The translations under genes were made by a program, and so were the position numbers. Of a stretch of DNA of 64,000 bases, positions 9,345 through 18,978 are shown piece after piece (the first letter of the stretch is position 1; each line of letters opens with the position of its first letter). This stretch comes from CAILZL01 sp963748005 (GTDB lineage Bacteria; Pseudomonadota; Gammaproteobacteria; Steroidobacterales; Steroidobacteraceae): assembly GCA_963748005.1 (NCBI GenBank), contig CAVVHH010000002.1:1984001-2048000 (forward strand), given 5' to 3'. The notes beneath the pieces are model-generated. The model worked only from the letters and a program-made list of their open reading frames with translations. It searched no databases and was not told the origin of the DNA.

Positions 9345-9818
9345 GTGTTCTCCTTTACCTGCTCGAAAAACGCCAAGCATACAACATGTCCTACTGTTGT
9401 TTTAAGTCGCGAGTCAGTTTAAAGCTTGAGCGCTTTTTTCTATAATGCTAAGCGCCTCTCAGCTTGATCGATTAGTGGCGTCGGAGATTGCAGATATTGG
9501 TAGTTAGGGGGATTCGCGGGGTACGTGTTGCAAAAGGCTGGTCTGCTCAGGGCAGTCGATCCGTAGGTATCGAGTGAGCGTCCGCCTCACCTAAATTGAA
9601 TGACCGTTAATGGAGCGCGCGACCGGCCGGTTAGGGCCGCTCTGAGCCGTTGCCACTGACTTACTTGAATTGCAATGCGTTCCATTTCATATCAAGGAAA
9701 GCCGAAGGATCAGCGCCATCCATGAGCCCAACTCATAGGCCTTAGCGATTTATCCGCACTAGTCACGGCACAGCAAGGCGCGCAAGCTGCCCGCATTCGA
9801 CCTGACAGGAGCACGATC
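9345..9818. other. Intergenic stretch, no gene seen
   Basis: About 470 bases between the defence gene and the aldo/keto reductase. The only structure noticed is a 16-base copy (9555-9570) of the GTCGATCCG-type repeat found at 7333-7348 and, inverted, at 7376-7391. The promoter of the defence gene should lie at the AT-rich left end. Confidence 0.5.
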
Positions 9819-10802
9819 ATGCAAAAGCGCACACTCGGCAAAAGTGGTCTGGAAGTTTCCGCCCTCGGTTTCGGTTGCATGGGCTTGAGCTACGGTTATG
9901 GTCCAGCAACGGACAAGCAGGACGCGATTGCGCTGATTCGCAGCGCGTTCGACAGTGGTGTGACTTTTTTCGACACCGCCGAGGCGTATGGCCCCTTCGT
10001 CAACGAGGAAGTGGTGGGTGAAGCGCTGGCACCGATCCGTAGCCAGGTGGTGATTGCCACCAAGTTCGGTTTCATGGGTGGCGATTCAACGGCGGGTCTG
10101 GACAGCCGGCCGGAACGCATTCGCGCGGTTGCCGATGCGTCACTCAAGCGACTCAAGACCGATCGCATCGATCTGTTCTATCAGCACCGCGTCGATCCGA
10201 ACGTGCCCATCGAGGAAGTGGCCGGCACCGTTAAGGCGCTGATCAGCGAGGGCAAGGTCAAACACTTCGGCCTGTCGGAAGCCAGCGTGCAATCGATCCG
10301 CCGCGCGCATGCCGTGCAACCGGTGGCGGCGCTGCAGAGCGAGTATTCGCTGTGGTGGCGTGAGCCCGAGAAGGAAATCCTGCCGACACTGGAGGAGCTG
10401 GGCATTGGTTTCGTGCCCTTCAGTCCACTCGGCAAGGGCTTTTTGACGGGCAAGATCGACGACAAGACATCGTTTGCCAAGGACGACTTTCGCAACATCG
10501 TGCCGCGTTTCTCGCCCGAGGCGCGCAAGGCCAATCAATCGTTGATCGACCTGATCGGTCAGATCGCATCAAGCAAGAAAGCCACACCGGCGCAGATTGC
10601 GCTGGCATGGTTACTGGCGCAGAAGCCGTGGATCGTGCCGATCCCGGGCACCACCAAGCTGCATCGTCTGCAGGAGAATATCGGCGGTGCCGGCGTCGAA
10701 CTGACCGCAGCGGATCTGCGCCAGATTGCCAACGCGCTTGTTCAAGTGCAGGTGCAAGGTGATCGTTATCCAGCACATCTGGCGGCGCGGGTGGGGCGGT
10801 AA
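9819..10802 (+). CDS. Aldo/keto reductase
   Basis: A 327-residue TIM-barrel NADPH-dependent oxidoreductase of the AKR superfamily, resembling the YajO/plant AKR13-like group that reduces aldehydes and ketones. The catalytic tetrad is visible: aspartate and tyrosine in FFDTAEAYGP, lysine in IATKFGF and histidine in YQHRVD. The C-terminal NADPH-binding segment IPGTTKLHRLQEN is intact. ATG 9819 follows GACAGGAGCACGATC, a good ribosome-binding site. It is monocistronic, convergent with the following ABC-F gene. The substrate is not predictable. Confidence 0.93.
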   Translation: MQKRTLGKSGLEVSALGFGCMGLSYGYGPATDKQDAIALIRSAFDSGVTFFDTAEAYGPFVNEEVVGEALAPIRSQVVIATKFGFMGGDSTAGLDSRPERIRAVADASLKRLKTDRIDLFYQHRVDPNVPIEEVAGTVKALISEGKVKHFGLSEASVQSIRRAHAVQPVAALQSEYSLWWREPEKEILPTLEELGIGFVPFSPLGKGFLTGKIDDKTSFAKDDFRNIVPRFSPEARKANQSLIDLIGQIASSKKATPAQIALAWLLAQKPWIVPIPGTTKLHRLQENIGGAGVELTAADLRQIANALVQVQVQGDRYPAHLAARVGR

Positions 10803-10844
10803 GCTGGAGGGCATCGCTTGGCGATCAGTGGAGTGGCAGCTGCT

Positions 10845-12782
10845 TCAATCAGAAGCAGCATTCGATATTGACTCGAGGGTTTCAGTGGTTTCCAGCCACT
10901 TCGATTCCACCTGATCGATATTCCGCTTTAGCCTGGTCTGTTCGTCCAGCAATTCGCGCAGGCGCGCTTTCTGGGCGGCATCGTAGATATCCGGCGCAGC
11001 GAGTCTGGTTTCGACATCTGCAAGCTTCTTCTGCAACTGCGCCAGCTCCTTGTCGAGCCTGGCCAGTTCGGCGCGCAGCGGCGCGATGCGGTTGCGCTGT
11101 TCGGCTTCATCGCGCTTGCGTTGTTTGCGTGTTTCTTCTGATTCCTTGGCGACAGGTTCCTTGACCTTGCTGGCTTTGGGTTCTTTGGCCGGTGCATCCT
11201 TGGGGTTGTTGGCTGCCCACTTGGCATAGTCTTCCAGATCGCCATCGAAGGGCGTGGCACGTCCATCTGCAACAATGTAGAACTCGTCGATCACGGTGCG
11301 CAGCAAGTGACGATCATGCGACACCATCAATACGGCGCCGCTGTAATCCTGCAAGGCCAGCGCCAATGCTTGGCGCATTTCCAGATCCAGATGATTGGTG
11401 GGTTCGTCGAGCAGCAGCAAATTGGGCCGCAGATACGACAGCAAGGCCAGCACCAGTCGCGCCTTTTCGCCACCGGAGAACGGGCCGATGGCTTCGAACA
11501 CGCGATCGCCGCGAAAGCCGAAGGTGCCGAGAAAGTCGCGCAAGTCCTGCTCTGGCGCTTTCGCGCCCTGCGGTCCGCCCAGACGGCGCAGATGCTCCAG
11601 CGGCGATTCCTTCTCGTTGAGTTGTTCGAGTTGATGCTGTGCGAAGTAACCGATGCGCAGATCCTTGGCTTCGGTGCGCTCACCGCCTATTGATGGCAGT
11701 TCGCCGGCGAGCATCTTGATGACCGTGGATTTGCCCGCGCCGTTATGGCCCAGCAGCGCAACGCGTGCACCGGGTTGCAGGGTGAAACCGATGTTCTCGA
11801 CCAGCGGCGTATCGCCATAACCAACCGCCTGATCTTCCACCGTCAACAGCGGACGCGGCAGCTTGAGAGGTTCCAGAAACGAGAAGGTGAATTCGGTATC
11901 GACGTGCGCCGGGGCAATGAGCTGCATGCGCTCCAGTGCCTTGATGCGGCTCTGTGCCTGACGCGCCTTGCTGGCCTGCGCCTTGAAACGATTGATGAAG
12001 GATTCAATGTGTTTCACTTCGCGCTGCTGGCGTACATACAGCGCCTGGTTCTGCGCCAGTTTGGCGGCGCGGGTCACTTCGAAGTCGGAGTAGTTGCCGC
12101 GATAGGCCTCGGCTTTGCCGCGTTCGATATTGACGATGCGATTGCAGATGCTGTCGAGAAAGTCGCGGTCATGGGCGATCAGCAAGATCGTGCCGCGATA
12201 GTCCTGCAACCATTTTTCCAGCCACATCACTGCATCCAGATCCAGGTGGTTGGTGGGTTCGTCCAGCAGCAGCAGATCGGAGCGGCACATCAGCGCCTTG
12301 GCGACATTCAGTCGCACCCGCCAGCCACCGGAGAAATCACGCACCGGGCGTTGTTCGTCTTCGCTGGTGAAACCCAGACCGTGCAGCAGCGTGCCGGCGC
12401 GACTGCGTGCGTGATAACCGCCAATGGCATCGTAGTGGCCATACAGTTCGGCCAGCCGGTGGCCGTCGTCTGCGGCTTCAGCCTCGGCGATCTGCTGCTC
12501 GATGCTGCGCAGCTCGGGATCGCCGTCCAGCACAAACTCGATGGCGGCGGCTTCGCTGGCGGAGAGTTCCTGCGCCACATGCGCTACCGCCAGATTGCCG
12601 GGCATCTCGAAGGTGCCGGTTTCCGGCTGGATTTCGCCGCGCACCAGTGCCAGCAGGGTGGACTTGCCGGCGCCGTTCTCGCCGGTGATGCCGATTTTTT
12701 CGCCGCGAAACAGGTTGAACGTGGCTTTTTCGAACAGCACACGCGGACCGCGGCGGATGGAGATGTCTGAGAAATTGAGCAT
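10845..12782 (-). CDS. yheS: ABC-F family ATPase, YheS type
   Basis: A 645-residue soluble protein with two ABC ATPase domains and no membrane segments, characteristic of ABC-F factors that act on the ribosome E site. Domain 1 has GENGAGKST, FSGGWRVRL and LLLLDEPTNHLD; domain 2 has GHNGAGKST, FSGGEKARL and a second LLLLDEPTNHLD. The interdomain linker is rich in lysine and arginine, and the C-terminal ~90 residues are a charged coiled coil. Length and motif spacing fit YheS (~637 residues) rather than EttA (~555). ATG 12782 opens MLNFSDISIRRG; the frame extends upstream but into repeat sequence. Confidence 0.9.
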   Translation of the reverse strand: MLNFSDISIRRGPRVLFEKATFNLFRGEKIGITGENGAGKSTLLALVRGEIQPETGTFEMPGNLAVAHVAQELSASEAAAIEFVLDGDPELRSIEQQIAEAEAADDGHRLAELYGHYDAIGGYHARSRAGTLLHGLGFTSEDEQRPVRDFSGGWRVRLNVAKALMCRSDLLLLDEPTNHLDLDAVMWLEKWLQDYRGTILLIAHDRDFLDSICNRIVNIERGKAEAYRGNYSDFEVTRAAKLAQNQALYVRQQREVKHIESFINRFKAQASKARQAQSRIKALERMQLIAPAHVDTEFTFSFLEPLKLPRPLLTVEDQAVGYGDTPLVENIGFTLQPGARVALLGHNGAGKSTVIKMLAGELPSIGGERTEAKDLRIGYFAQHQLEQLNEKESPLEHLRRLGGPQGAKAPEQDLRDFLGTFGFRGDRVFEAIGPFSGGEKARLVLALLSYLRPNLLLLDEPTNHLDLEMRQALALALQDYSGAVLMVSHDRHLLRTVIDEFYIVADGRATPFDGDLEDYAKWAANNPKDAPAKEPKASKVKEPVAKESEETRKQRKRDEAEQRNRIAPLRAELARLDKELAQLQKKLADVETRLAAPDIYDAAQKARLRELLDEQTRLKRNIDQVESKWLETTETLESISNAASD

Positions 12783-12804
12783 AGCCGGCAAGTCTAGCAG
12801 CTGA

Positions 12805-12848
12805 ATGCCCTCACCCGCGCTACGCGCGACCTCTCCCAGAGGAGAGGC
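12805..12848. repeat. Short palindromic intergenic repeat
   Basis: Contains the CGCGCTACGCGCG core and CCTCTCC paired with GGAGAGG. The CCCTCACCC-CTCTCCC type is a common dispersed intergenic repeat in GC-rich gammaproteobacteria. It lies between the two - strand genes and may serve as a terminator of the upstream GGDEF/EAL transcript. Confidence 0.55.
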
Positions 12849-12868
12849 GAGGACAGAATCTCGGGCGC

Positions 12869-14902
12869 TCAGCCCGACAGTGCGGCGATGTGATACTTGC
12901 CCTGAGCCTGCGCCACCATCAGGGCCAGGAATGCATCGGCGCTCATGGCAGCACCAAACAGATGGCCCTGCGCGTAGTGGCAATTGTGCTGGCGCAGGTA
13001 GTCCAGTTGTGTGCGGGTTTCAACACCCTCGGCGACCACCTTCATTTCCATGCTCTTGCCCATGTCGATGATGGTGCGCACGATGGTGGCATCGCCCAGG
13101 TCGTCGCCGATGCCGCGCACGAACGACTGGTCAATCTTCAAGGTGCTGATGGGGAATTGCTGCAGAGCGCTGAGCGACGAGTACCCGGTGCCGAAGTCGT
13201 CGATGGACAGATGCACGCCCATGGCAAACAGCTCATCGAGCAGCTTGATGGTGCGCTTCGGATCCTGCATCAGGGTGGTTTCGGTAATTTCCAGTTCGAA
13301 GCTGGTGGGCGATACCTCGTGGCGTTTGAACATGTTGCGACAGCGGGTGACGAAGCTGGTCTGGCGCAATTGCTTGAGTGACAGGTTGATGGAGATCCGG
13401 CCGGGGTCGGCAACCTGGGTCATCCAGCTTTTGTAGTCTTCGCAGACCCGGTTCATGACCCAGTCGCCAATGCCGAGAATCAGGCTGGTTTCTTCGGCCA
13501 GCGGAATGAACTGCGAGGGTGAAATATCACCATGGCCGGGCAGACGCCAGCGCAACAGGGCTTCCGCGCCGATCACAGCGCCAGTGTCGAGATCAACCTT
13601 GGGCTGGTACAGCATGACCAGCTCATTGCGCTCCAGGGCGCGCCGCAACTTCGATTTGAGCATCAGACGTTCCACCGCTGCGGCATTCATCTCCGGCGAA
13701 TAGAACGCAAAATTGTTGCCGGCATTCTGCTTGGAGTAGTACATCGCCGCGTCGGCGTGCCGGATCAGGTCAATCACGTTCTCGGCATCGCGCGGGCAGA
13801 AGGCAATGCCGATGCTGGCGGTCAGGAACAGCTCATGTTGCTGCACATAGAACGCCTTGCTGATTTCGGACAGGACGATACGAGCGAGATTGGCGGTCTG
13901 GGAACGCTCGTCTTCCTGCGGGTCCAGGCCTTCGATGAACACGGCGAATTCATCGCCGGCCAGCCGACCGAGCACGGCCTCCTTGGGCAGGGCACGGGTC
14001 AGTCGTTCGCTGAGGATTTCCAGGGTACGGTCGCCGGCCTCGTGGCCGAAGGTGTCGTTGATTTCCTTGTAACGATCCAGATCAAGGTACAGCAGCGCAA
14101 CAATGCGTTCGGCGCGCCGGGCGCGGGCAATGGCCTGTTGCAGCAGGTGCTGAAACTGCATGCGGTTGGGCAACTTGGTCAGCGAGTCGAAACGCGCCAG
14201 ATAACGAATACGACGCTCGGCCCGCTTGCGCTCGGTGATGTCGCGCATGACGAAAATGCTGCCGCTGAATTCGGCATTGGGCGCATTGATCGACGAACGC
14301 GAGATGGACACCGGAATCGTCTGGCCGCTGGCGGTGCGAATCACCGATTCGTTGAGTTCCATGATCGATTGGTCATGCTCGGGGTCGGCGTGTTGCACGG
14401 GCACCAGCAATTCCTGCAGCGGTCTGCCTTGCAGTTGCCGGTCGTTGAACCCAAACAGGCGCTGGGCGGCCGCGTTGATCTTGGTGATGTCGCCGTTGGG
14501 CGCGGTCACCAGCACGGCATCATTCATGCTATCCAGAACGGTGGTCAGGTACTTGCTGTCAATGGTGCTCTGGCGCAACTTCTGGCGCATTTGCTCCAGC
14601 GCTGATTCCAGCGGCGCCAGTTCGTTCTCGCCGGTTACGGCCAGCGGCTGGGTGTAGTTGCCGTTGCCGATGCGCTCGGCGGTTTCGATCAACTCATGGA
14701 TTGGCCGATCCAGCCGGTGTGTAAAGCGCCAGGCCAGCATCGCGGCCACGACAACCAGCACAAACCCGGTCAGACCCAGCAGCCAGGCATTGGAATAGTA
14801 AAAGTCGCCGAAAACGGTATACAGCAGCAAAACGGTCATTCCGGCCCCGAGCAGGCCGAAAATCAACAACACCTTGACTGAATGTTTATTGTAGGACTTC
14901 AC
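12869..14902 (-). CDS. Membrane PAS-GGDEF-EAL cyclic-di-GMP protein
   Basis: A 677-residue inner-membrane signalling protein. Two transmembrane helices lie within residues 9-55, then a HAMP-like helix pair (about 60-115), a PAS domain (about 118-240), GGDEF (about 243-410) and EAL (about 418-670). The EAL domain keeps the catalytic EALLRW, DDFGTG and VVAEGVET motifs, so c-di-GMP hydrolysis is likely. The diguanylate cyclase signature is LAGDEF instead of GGDEF, a variant that can still be active. GTG 14902 is the apparent start, without a strong ribosome-binding site. Net activity cannot be told from sequence. Confidence 0.93.
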   Translation of the reverse strand: MKSYNKHSVKVLLIFGLLGAGMTVLLLYTVFGDFYYSNAWLLGLTGFVLVVVAAMLAWRFTHRLDRPIHELIETAERIGNGNYTQPLAVTGENELAPLESALEQMRQKLRQSTIDSKYLTTVLDSMNDAVLVTAPNGDITKINAAAQRLFGFNDRQLQGRPLQELLVPVQHADPEHDQSIMELNESVIRTASGQTIPVSISRSSINAPNAEFSGSIFVMRDITERKRAERRIRYLARFDSLTKLPNRMQFQHLLQQAIARARRAERIVALLYLDLDRYKEINDTFGHEAGDRTLEILSERLTRALPKEAVLGRLAGDEFAVFIEGLDPQEDERSQTANLARIVLSEISKAFYVQQHELFLTASIGIAFCPRDAENVIDLIRHADAAMYYSKQNAGNNFAFYSPEMNAAAVERLMLKSKLRRALERNELVMLYQPKVDLDTGAVIGAEALLRWRLPGHGDISPSQFIPLAEETSLILGIGDWVMNRVCEDYKSWMTQVADPGRISINLSLKQLRQTSFVTRCRNMFKRHEVSPTSFELEITETTLMQDPKRTIKLLDELFAMGVHLSIDDFGTGYSSLSALQQFPISTLKIDQSFVRGIGDDLGDATIVRTIIDMGKSMEMKVVAEGVETRTQLDYLRQHNCHYAQGHLFGAAMSADAFLALMVAQAQGKYHIAALSG

Positions 14903-15176
14903 TTATCTGCTGCCGCGATGCCCTTAAGGCGAGCTTCGCTCTGGTTCGTACCGGTTATCAGTTCTGTTCGAATCGATGGTCAATTTGATGTTCAGAGGCC
15001 TGAGCGATTGTTACCCTACCCCCGGCCGATAACCTGTGCTGCATCATACTGAGACAGATTCAGCGTGGCGAGCCAGCGATACCCTTAATTTAGCGGTCCC
15101 TTCTTGCGACAATGCGGTATTGTCAAAACGGCAACGGACCCGCCGCCATAATTCTGCAGGTTGTATTGTGAGTGGT

Positions 15177-15851
15177 ATGGATGAATTTGAGCTGACTGGC
15201 CGGGCGACCAGCCACGTTGTTTTACTTGAGCAACTCAAATGTGCGCTCCACTTTGAGGCGGTCACATCGTTCCTGGCGATGCGGGATGCGGCCGCACTTG
15301 AAGGCATCGATCTGCAGCTGCGTTCCGGGTTCCGCGACTTTGCCACCCAGTTATTGATCTGGAACAGCAAATGGCGCGGCGAACGCGCGCTATTGGGGCG
15401 GGATGGTTCCCCCCTGAACCACGCTGTGCTGAGCCCCGATGAATTGCTGGATGCCATCCTGGTCTGGTCGGCGATTCCGGGCGGTAGTCGCCACCATTGG
15501 GGGTCGGACATCGACGTGGTTGATGCCACCGCTATTCCCGCCGGGTACAAAGTGCAGTTGGTGCCGGCGGAATACGCTCCAGACGGTATTTTTGCCCGCC
15601 TGTCCCACTGGCTGGATGCCAACATTGCGCGTTTTGGCTTTTTCCGACCCTATCGCACTGATCGGGGCGGCGTTATTCCCGAGCCCTGGCATTTGAGTTA
15701 CGCACCCGTGTCGATGCGCGCGCTGGAGTCGCTGAGTCTGGCTACGCTGCGGCGGGTGCTGGCGCAGAGCGATATGGAAGGCAAGCAGCAGGTGCTGGCG
15801 CGATTGCCGGAGATCTATACGCGGTTTTTGCTGGCGATTGATTTGCCGTAG
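15177..15851 (+). CDS. M15-family peptidase, probable D-alanyl-D-alanine carboxypeptidase
   Basis: About 224 residues with the zinc-ligand pattern of the VanY/LAS peptidases: SRHHWGSDIDV (His and Asp) and a later PEPWHL (His) preceded by the catalytic glutamate. These enzymes trim peptidoglycan stem peptides. No clear signal peptide is seen in the 224-residue form, so it may be cytoplasmic or act on recycled muropeptides. ATG 15177 is chosen; GTG 15168 is a close alternative, and the frame is open further upstream without family similarity. Monocistronic. Confidence 0.85.
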   Translation: MDEFELTGRATSHVVLLEQLKCALHFEAVTSFLAMRDAAALEGIDLQLRSGFRDFATQLLIWNSKWRGERALLGRDGSPLNHAVLSPDELLDAILVWSAIPGGSRHHWGSDIDVVDATAIPAGYKVQLVPAEYAPDGIFARLSHWLDANIARFGFFRPYRTDRGGVIPEPWHLSYAPVSMRALESLSLATLRRVLAQSDMEGKQQVLARLPEIYTRFLLAIDLP

Positions 15852-15999
15852 GAGCTTGTCGGACTAGGTGCGATTCAAGAATCGCCCTTCTTGAATCCGG
15901 ATCCGGAAGGGCGGCTCGCGAGCCGACCCTACCCCAGGGCTTCCGCAGTTATGCGATTTATTGCACCCGTCCGGCGACAGCCAAATCAACGAGTCGGTT

Positions 16000-16998
16000 T
16001 CACGCTTTCGCCCACAGGGTCTTGAGCTTGTCCAGGGCCAGTGAACGGATGTTCTGCACCGGGTTTTTTTCCGAAGCGAAGCAGGGTGGGTCGCGCCGTA
16101 GCATCGGCCAGTGTCCGGTGCGCAGGATGTCCTGCAGATAAGCCATGTGGGCGTCGATGGCTTCGATGTAGGGATTGTGGCCATTGAACAACAGCTCAAG
16201 ATGGCGGTAGACGCTGCCGAATTCGCCATCCAGGTGCGAACGCCTGATCGATTTCACAAAGTCTGGTGTACCGCGCAGCACATCCAGTCCCGAGCTGTAA
16301 CGAACCTTCGCCTGGCCAGTATTGGCGTCTTCCGCTACCGCAATGCCGCCCAGAATGAATTCGGGATACAGACGATCGCGGCATTTTTCCAGGTAACAAC
16401 GGTCGGACATCTGCGCGATCAGATCCGCCGTGCCCAGCAGGTGGCCGGTGGCGCGATCCAGCGGGTCGTCGACCTGAATCAGATCGAAACTCAGCTCATA
16501 ACCTGTAAAGTGAATGATCTGGGTCGCTACCGGAATCCAGTCGCCCATGTCGATGACGCGCAGATAACGCGCCAGGAATTCCGCGCCGCGCGACACGTGG
16601 CTCTGGGTGAGTTCAGCGCCGTTGCGCACCTCGTTGTCGATCTCACGGATGTACCCGGAGTCATGGAACAGCGCGCAGATCACGCACAGCATGGCCCGTT
16701 CCGCACCGATGCGCTGATCGCTGTGAACGGCACGGTCGTGGGCGACGCACAGGCGGGCCGCGGCCAGTGTGCCATCCAGCGTGTGCTGCAAATCGTGATA
16801 CACGGTGTCGCAGCCGTGGTAGCCCGGGTATTCGCCCTTGAACAGCCGTTCGAAGTCGGCGAAAGCGGTATCGATGCGATCGAAGACAAAATACGGCCAG
16901 GTTTGCGCGTACAGCTCCCGCACGGCGCGCCGCACCGCATTTGGTGAGCTCACCTGGACGGTGTTGGTTACGTCGTAATCGTTGCGCCGGTATTGCAT
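16000..16998 (-). CDS. HD-domain phosphohydrolase family protein
   Basis: A 332-residue soluble protein with an HD/PDEase-type metal phosphohydrolase core: YHDLQHTLDG near residue 48, LFHDSGY near residue 95 and HVSRGAEFL near residue 118 give the usual His/Asp ligands. Similar proteins hydrolyse cyclic nucleotides or nucleotides, but the substrate here is unknown. ATG 16998 (MQYRRNDYDV) is chosen because the extra 46 upstream residues look non-coding; the ribosome-binding site is weak. The C-terminal ~100 residues are helical without a recognised domain. Confidence 0.8.
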   Translation of the reverse strand: MQYRRNDYDVTNTVQVSSPNAVRRAVRELYAQTWPYFVFDRIDTAFADFERLFKGEYPGYHGCDTVYHDLQHTLDGTLAAARLCVAHDRAVHSDQRIGAERAMLCVICALFHDSGYIREIDNEVRNGAELTQSHVSRGAEFLARYLRVIDMGDWIPVATQIIHFTGYELSFDLIQVDDPLDRATGHLLGTADLIAQMSDRCYLEKCRDRLYPEFILGGIAVAEDANTGQAKVRYSSGLDVLRGTPDFVKSIRRSHLDGEFGSVYRHLELLFNGHNPYIEAIDAHMAYLQDILRTGHWPMLRRDPPCFASEKNPVQNIRSLALDKLKTLWAKA

Positions 16999-17171
16999 GT
17001 GTTTTTTGCTCAACCAGCGGCAAAGAGGCTGTGTTGATGCTGCGAGTCTAACCCTGCCCTTGCGGATGTCTACGGCAGGTGCGCCGCGACTAAGGGATTT
17101 GTCATCGGCAAACCTCAAAAGCGCGAAGCAGGGCACATTTCAGATGCGCCATCTACATCCGGAAACGACAG

Positions 17172-17942
17172 CTAGTCAGGAGTGAATTCGGCGAGCACCG
17201 GCGTGTGATCCGAAGGGCGTTCCTGCCGGCGGGGTTCGAGGTTGATCCTGCAGCCGGTGCATAGCTCAGACATTCCCTCATTACCCAGAATCAGGTCGAT
17301 GCGCAGCCCGGCGTTGCGTCTGAAACCCGCAGCCCGATAGTCCCACCAGCTGAAGGATTTTTCCGGCTGCTCGAAGCGGCGAAAGACGTCGCTCAATCCC
17401 AGGTTGAGTAAACCCCGCAGGGCGTTGCGCTCCGGTTCGCTGACCAGCACCGAGCCTTCCCAGGCCCTGGGGTCGTGGACGTCGCGATCTTCCGGCGCAA
17501 TATTGAAATCACCCAGCAGGACCAGTTTGTGATGTTGGCTCATTTCCGTGCGCACATAGTCGGTGAGCGCATCCAGCCAGCGCAGTTTGTATTGAAACTT
17601 GTCTGATTCCAGCGTCTGCCCGTTGGGTACATAGACGTTGATGATGCGCACACCATCCACCGTTGCGGCCAGCACGCGCTTCTGTTCGTCTGCAAAACCG
17701 GGAATCCCCATGCTGATATTTTCCGCAGGTGCTTTCGACAGGATGGCAACGCCGTTGTAGGTACGTTGGCCACTGAATACGGCATACAGACCGGCCGCGC
17801 GGATGGCATCGACCGGAAACTCGTTGTCCGGAGTCTTGGTTTCCTGCAGCGCGATCACATCCGCTTGATCGGCCGCATGCCAGGAATGCAGGTGCGGCAG
17901 ACGCACACGCAATGAATTCACATTCCAGGTCGCAAGTTTCAA
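17172..17942 (-). CDS. xthA: Exodeoxyribonuclease III
   Basis: A 256-residue AP endonuclease/3' exonuclease of the EEP superfamily used in base-excision repair. The signature strings are present: TWNVNSLRVRLPHL, ALQETKTPDNEFP with the metal-binding glutamate, GDFNIAPEDRDVHDP, LRIDLILGN and the terminal SDHTPV catalytic Asp-His. The start is TTG 17942, supported by GGAAG six bases upstream and by exact alignment of MKLATWNVN with the family N-terminus. Full length and intact. Confidence 0.97.
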   Translation of the reverse strand: MKLATWNVNSLRVRLPHLHSWHAADQADVIALQETKTPDNEFPVDAIRAAGLYAVFSGQRTYNGVAILSKAPAENISMGIPGFADEQKRVLAATVDGVRIINVYVPNGQTLESDKFQYKLRWLDALTDYVRTEMSQHHKLVLLGDFNIAPEDRDVHDPRAWEGSVLVSEPERNALRGLLNLGLSDVFRRFEQPEKSFSWWDYRAAGFRRNAGLRIDLILGNEGMSELCTGCRINLEPRRQERPSDHTPVLAEFTPD

Positions 17943-17992
17943 GGTGATCTTCCGTTTTCTTGAACAATCAGCTGCATATATGGCGGAACCGC

Positions 17993-18949
17993 CTACAAGT
18001 ACAGATGCGGGAGTAACCAGAGCAGGACGCTCAGCGTAAAAAATGAACTGATCGTCGTTATCAGTACAGTGGCTGAAGGGAAATGTTCGTGACTGTATGG
18101 CTGGGCGAGAATGGGATAAATCGTCATGGTCGGCATCGCGGCCATCAACACGGCCGCCGTGCGCAGCGATGGATCAAGCGCCGGCAACCCTGACCATTGC
18201 AGCGCGAGAAACGCCAGCAGTACTGCTGTCGGATGCAGCAGCAGCTTGCCGAATGAAATGGGGATGACCTGCCGGGTCATGCCTCGCATTGGCAGGCCCA
18301 CCAGTGAGCCGCCGATGACAAATAACGAAAGCGCACCACTAGCCATGGCGAACATGGTGACTGTTCGTCCCAGCCATTCAGGAAGCTTCCAGTCCAGCAG
18401 CGAGACAGCCAATCCAGCGAACAAGCCGATGATCAGGGGGTTGGTGACCAGGTTCGCCAGAGTCTGGCGGAGCTGCTGGTGCCACTCGCCAGCGCCAGAC
18501 TGGTTGCGTTCCAGTAATGCCAGCAACAGCGGAATCATGACGATGTTCTCAACCATCATGTTCAGCGCCAGGGACACGCCGGCAATTGGAGCGATCATCA
18601 GCAACAGAATGGGGTAGCCAACGAACCCGCTATTCGAGCACGCCATACCCATTACATAGAGCGTGCTGGTGGTGGAATTCATATCGGCAACGCGCCGGCA
18701 CCACGCATAGCCCAATCCCGCTACCGCCAGAGATCCGGCCAGATAGGCCAGCAGATAACTGACGTTGAAAATATCGCGAAACTGACGTTGCGCCAGCGCG
18801 CTGAATACCAGCGATGGCAGGGCCAGCTTGACCACAAATTTTCCGAATACACGCATATCCGTTTGCGCGAACCAGCCCATACGGGTCGACGCAAACCCGA
18901 TCAGGATGACAAGGTAGATCGGGCAGGTGATGGCCAGGATGTCGAGCAT
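17993..18949 (-). CDS. AEC-family transporter
   Basis: A 318-residue polytopic membrane protein with about ten hydrophobic segments arranged in two halves, as in auxin efflux carrier/malate permease (AEC) transporters. The N-terminal ILAITCPIYLVILIG and central LVTNPLIIGLFAG segments are typical. AEC proteins export small organic acids or amino acids; the substrate is not predictable. ATG 18949 follows GGAG at ten bases. It lies 29 bases after the prlC start on the same strand and could be read from the same transcript. Confidence 0.88.
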   Translation of the reverse strand: MLDILAITCPIYLVILIGFASTRMGWFAQTDMRVFGKFVVKLALPSLVFSALAQRQFRDIFNVSYLLAYLAGSLAVAGLGYAWCRRVADMNSTTSTLYVMGMACSNSGFVGYPILLLMIAPIAGVSLALNMMVENIVMIPLLLALLERNQSGAGEWHQQLRQTLANLVTNPLIIGLFAGLAVSLLDWKLPEWLGRTVTMFAMASGALSLFVIGGSLVGLPMRGMTRQVIPISFGKLLLHPTAVLLAFLALQWSGLPALDPSLRTAAVLMAAMPTMTIYPILAQPYSHEHFPSATVLITTISSFFTLSVLLWLLPHLYL

Positions 18950-18978
18950 CGCAGTGGGGCTCCAAGAGCAGTGGGCTC

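Noticed and set aside
11745..14605. Long + strand frames opposite the ABC-F and GGDEF/EAL genes
   Set aside because: Antisense shadows of strongly conserved genes, arising from high GC content at third positions.
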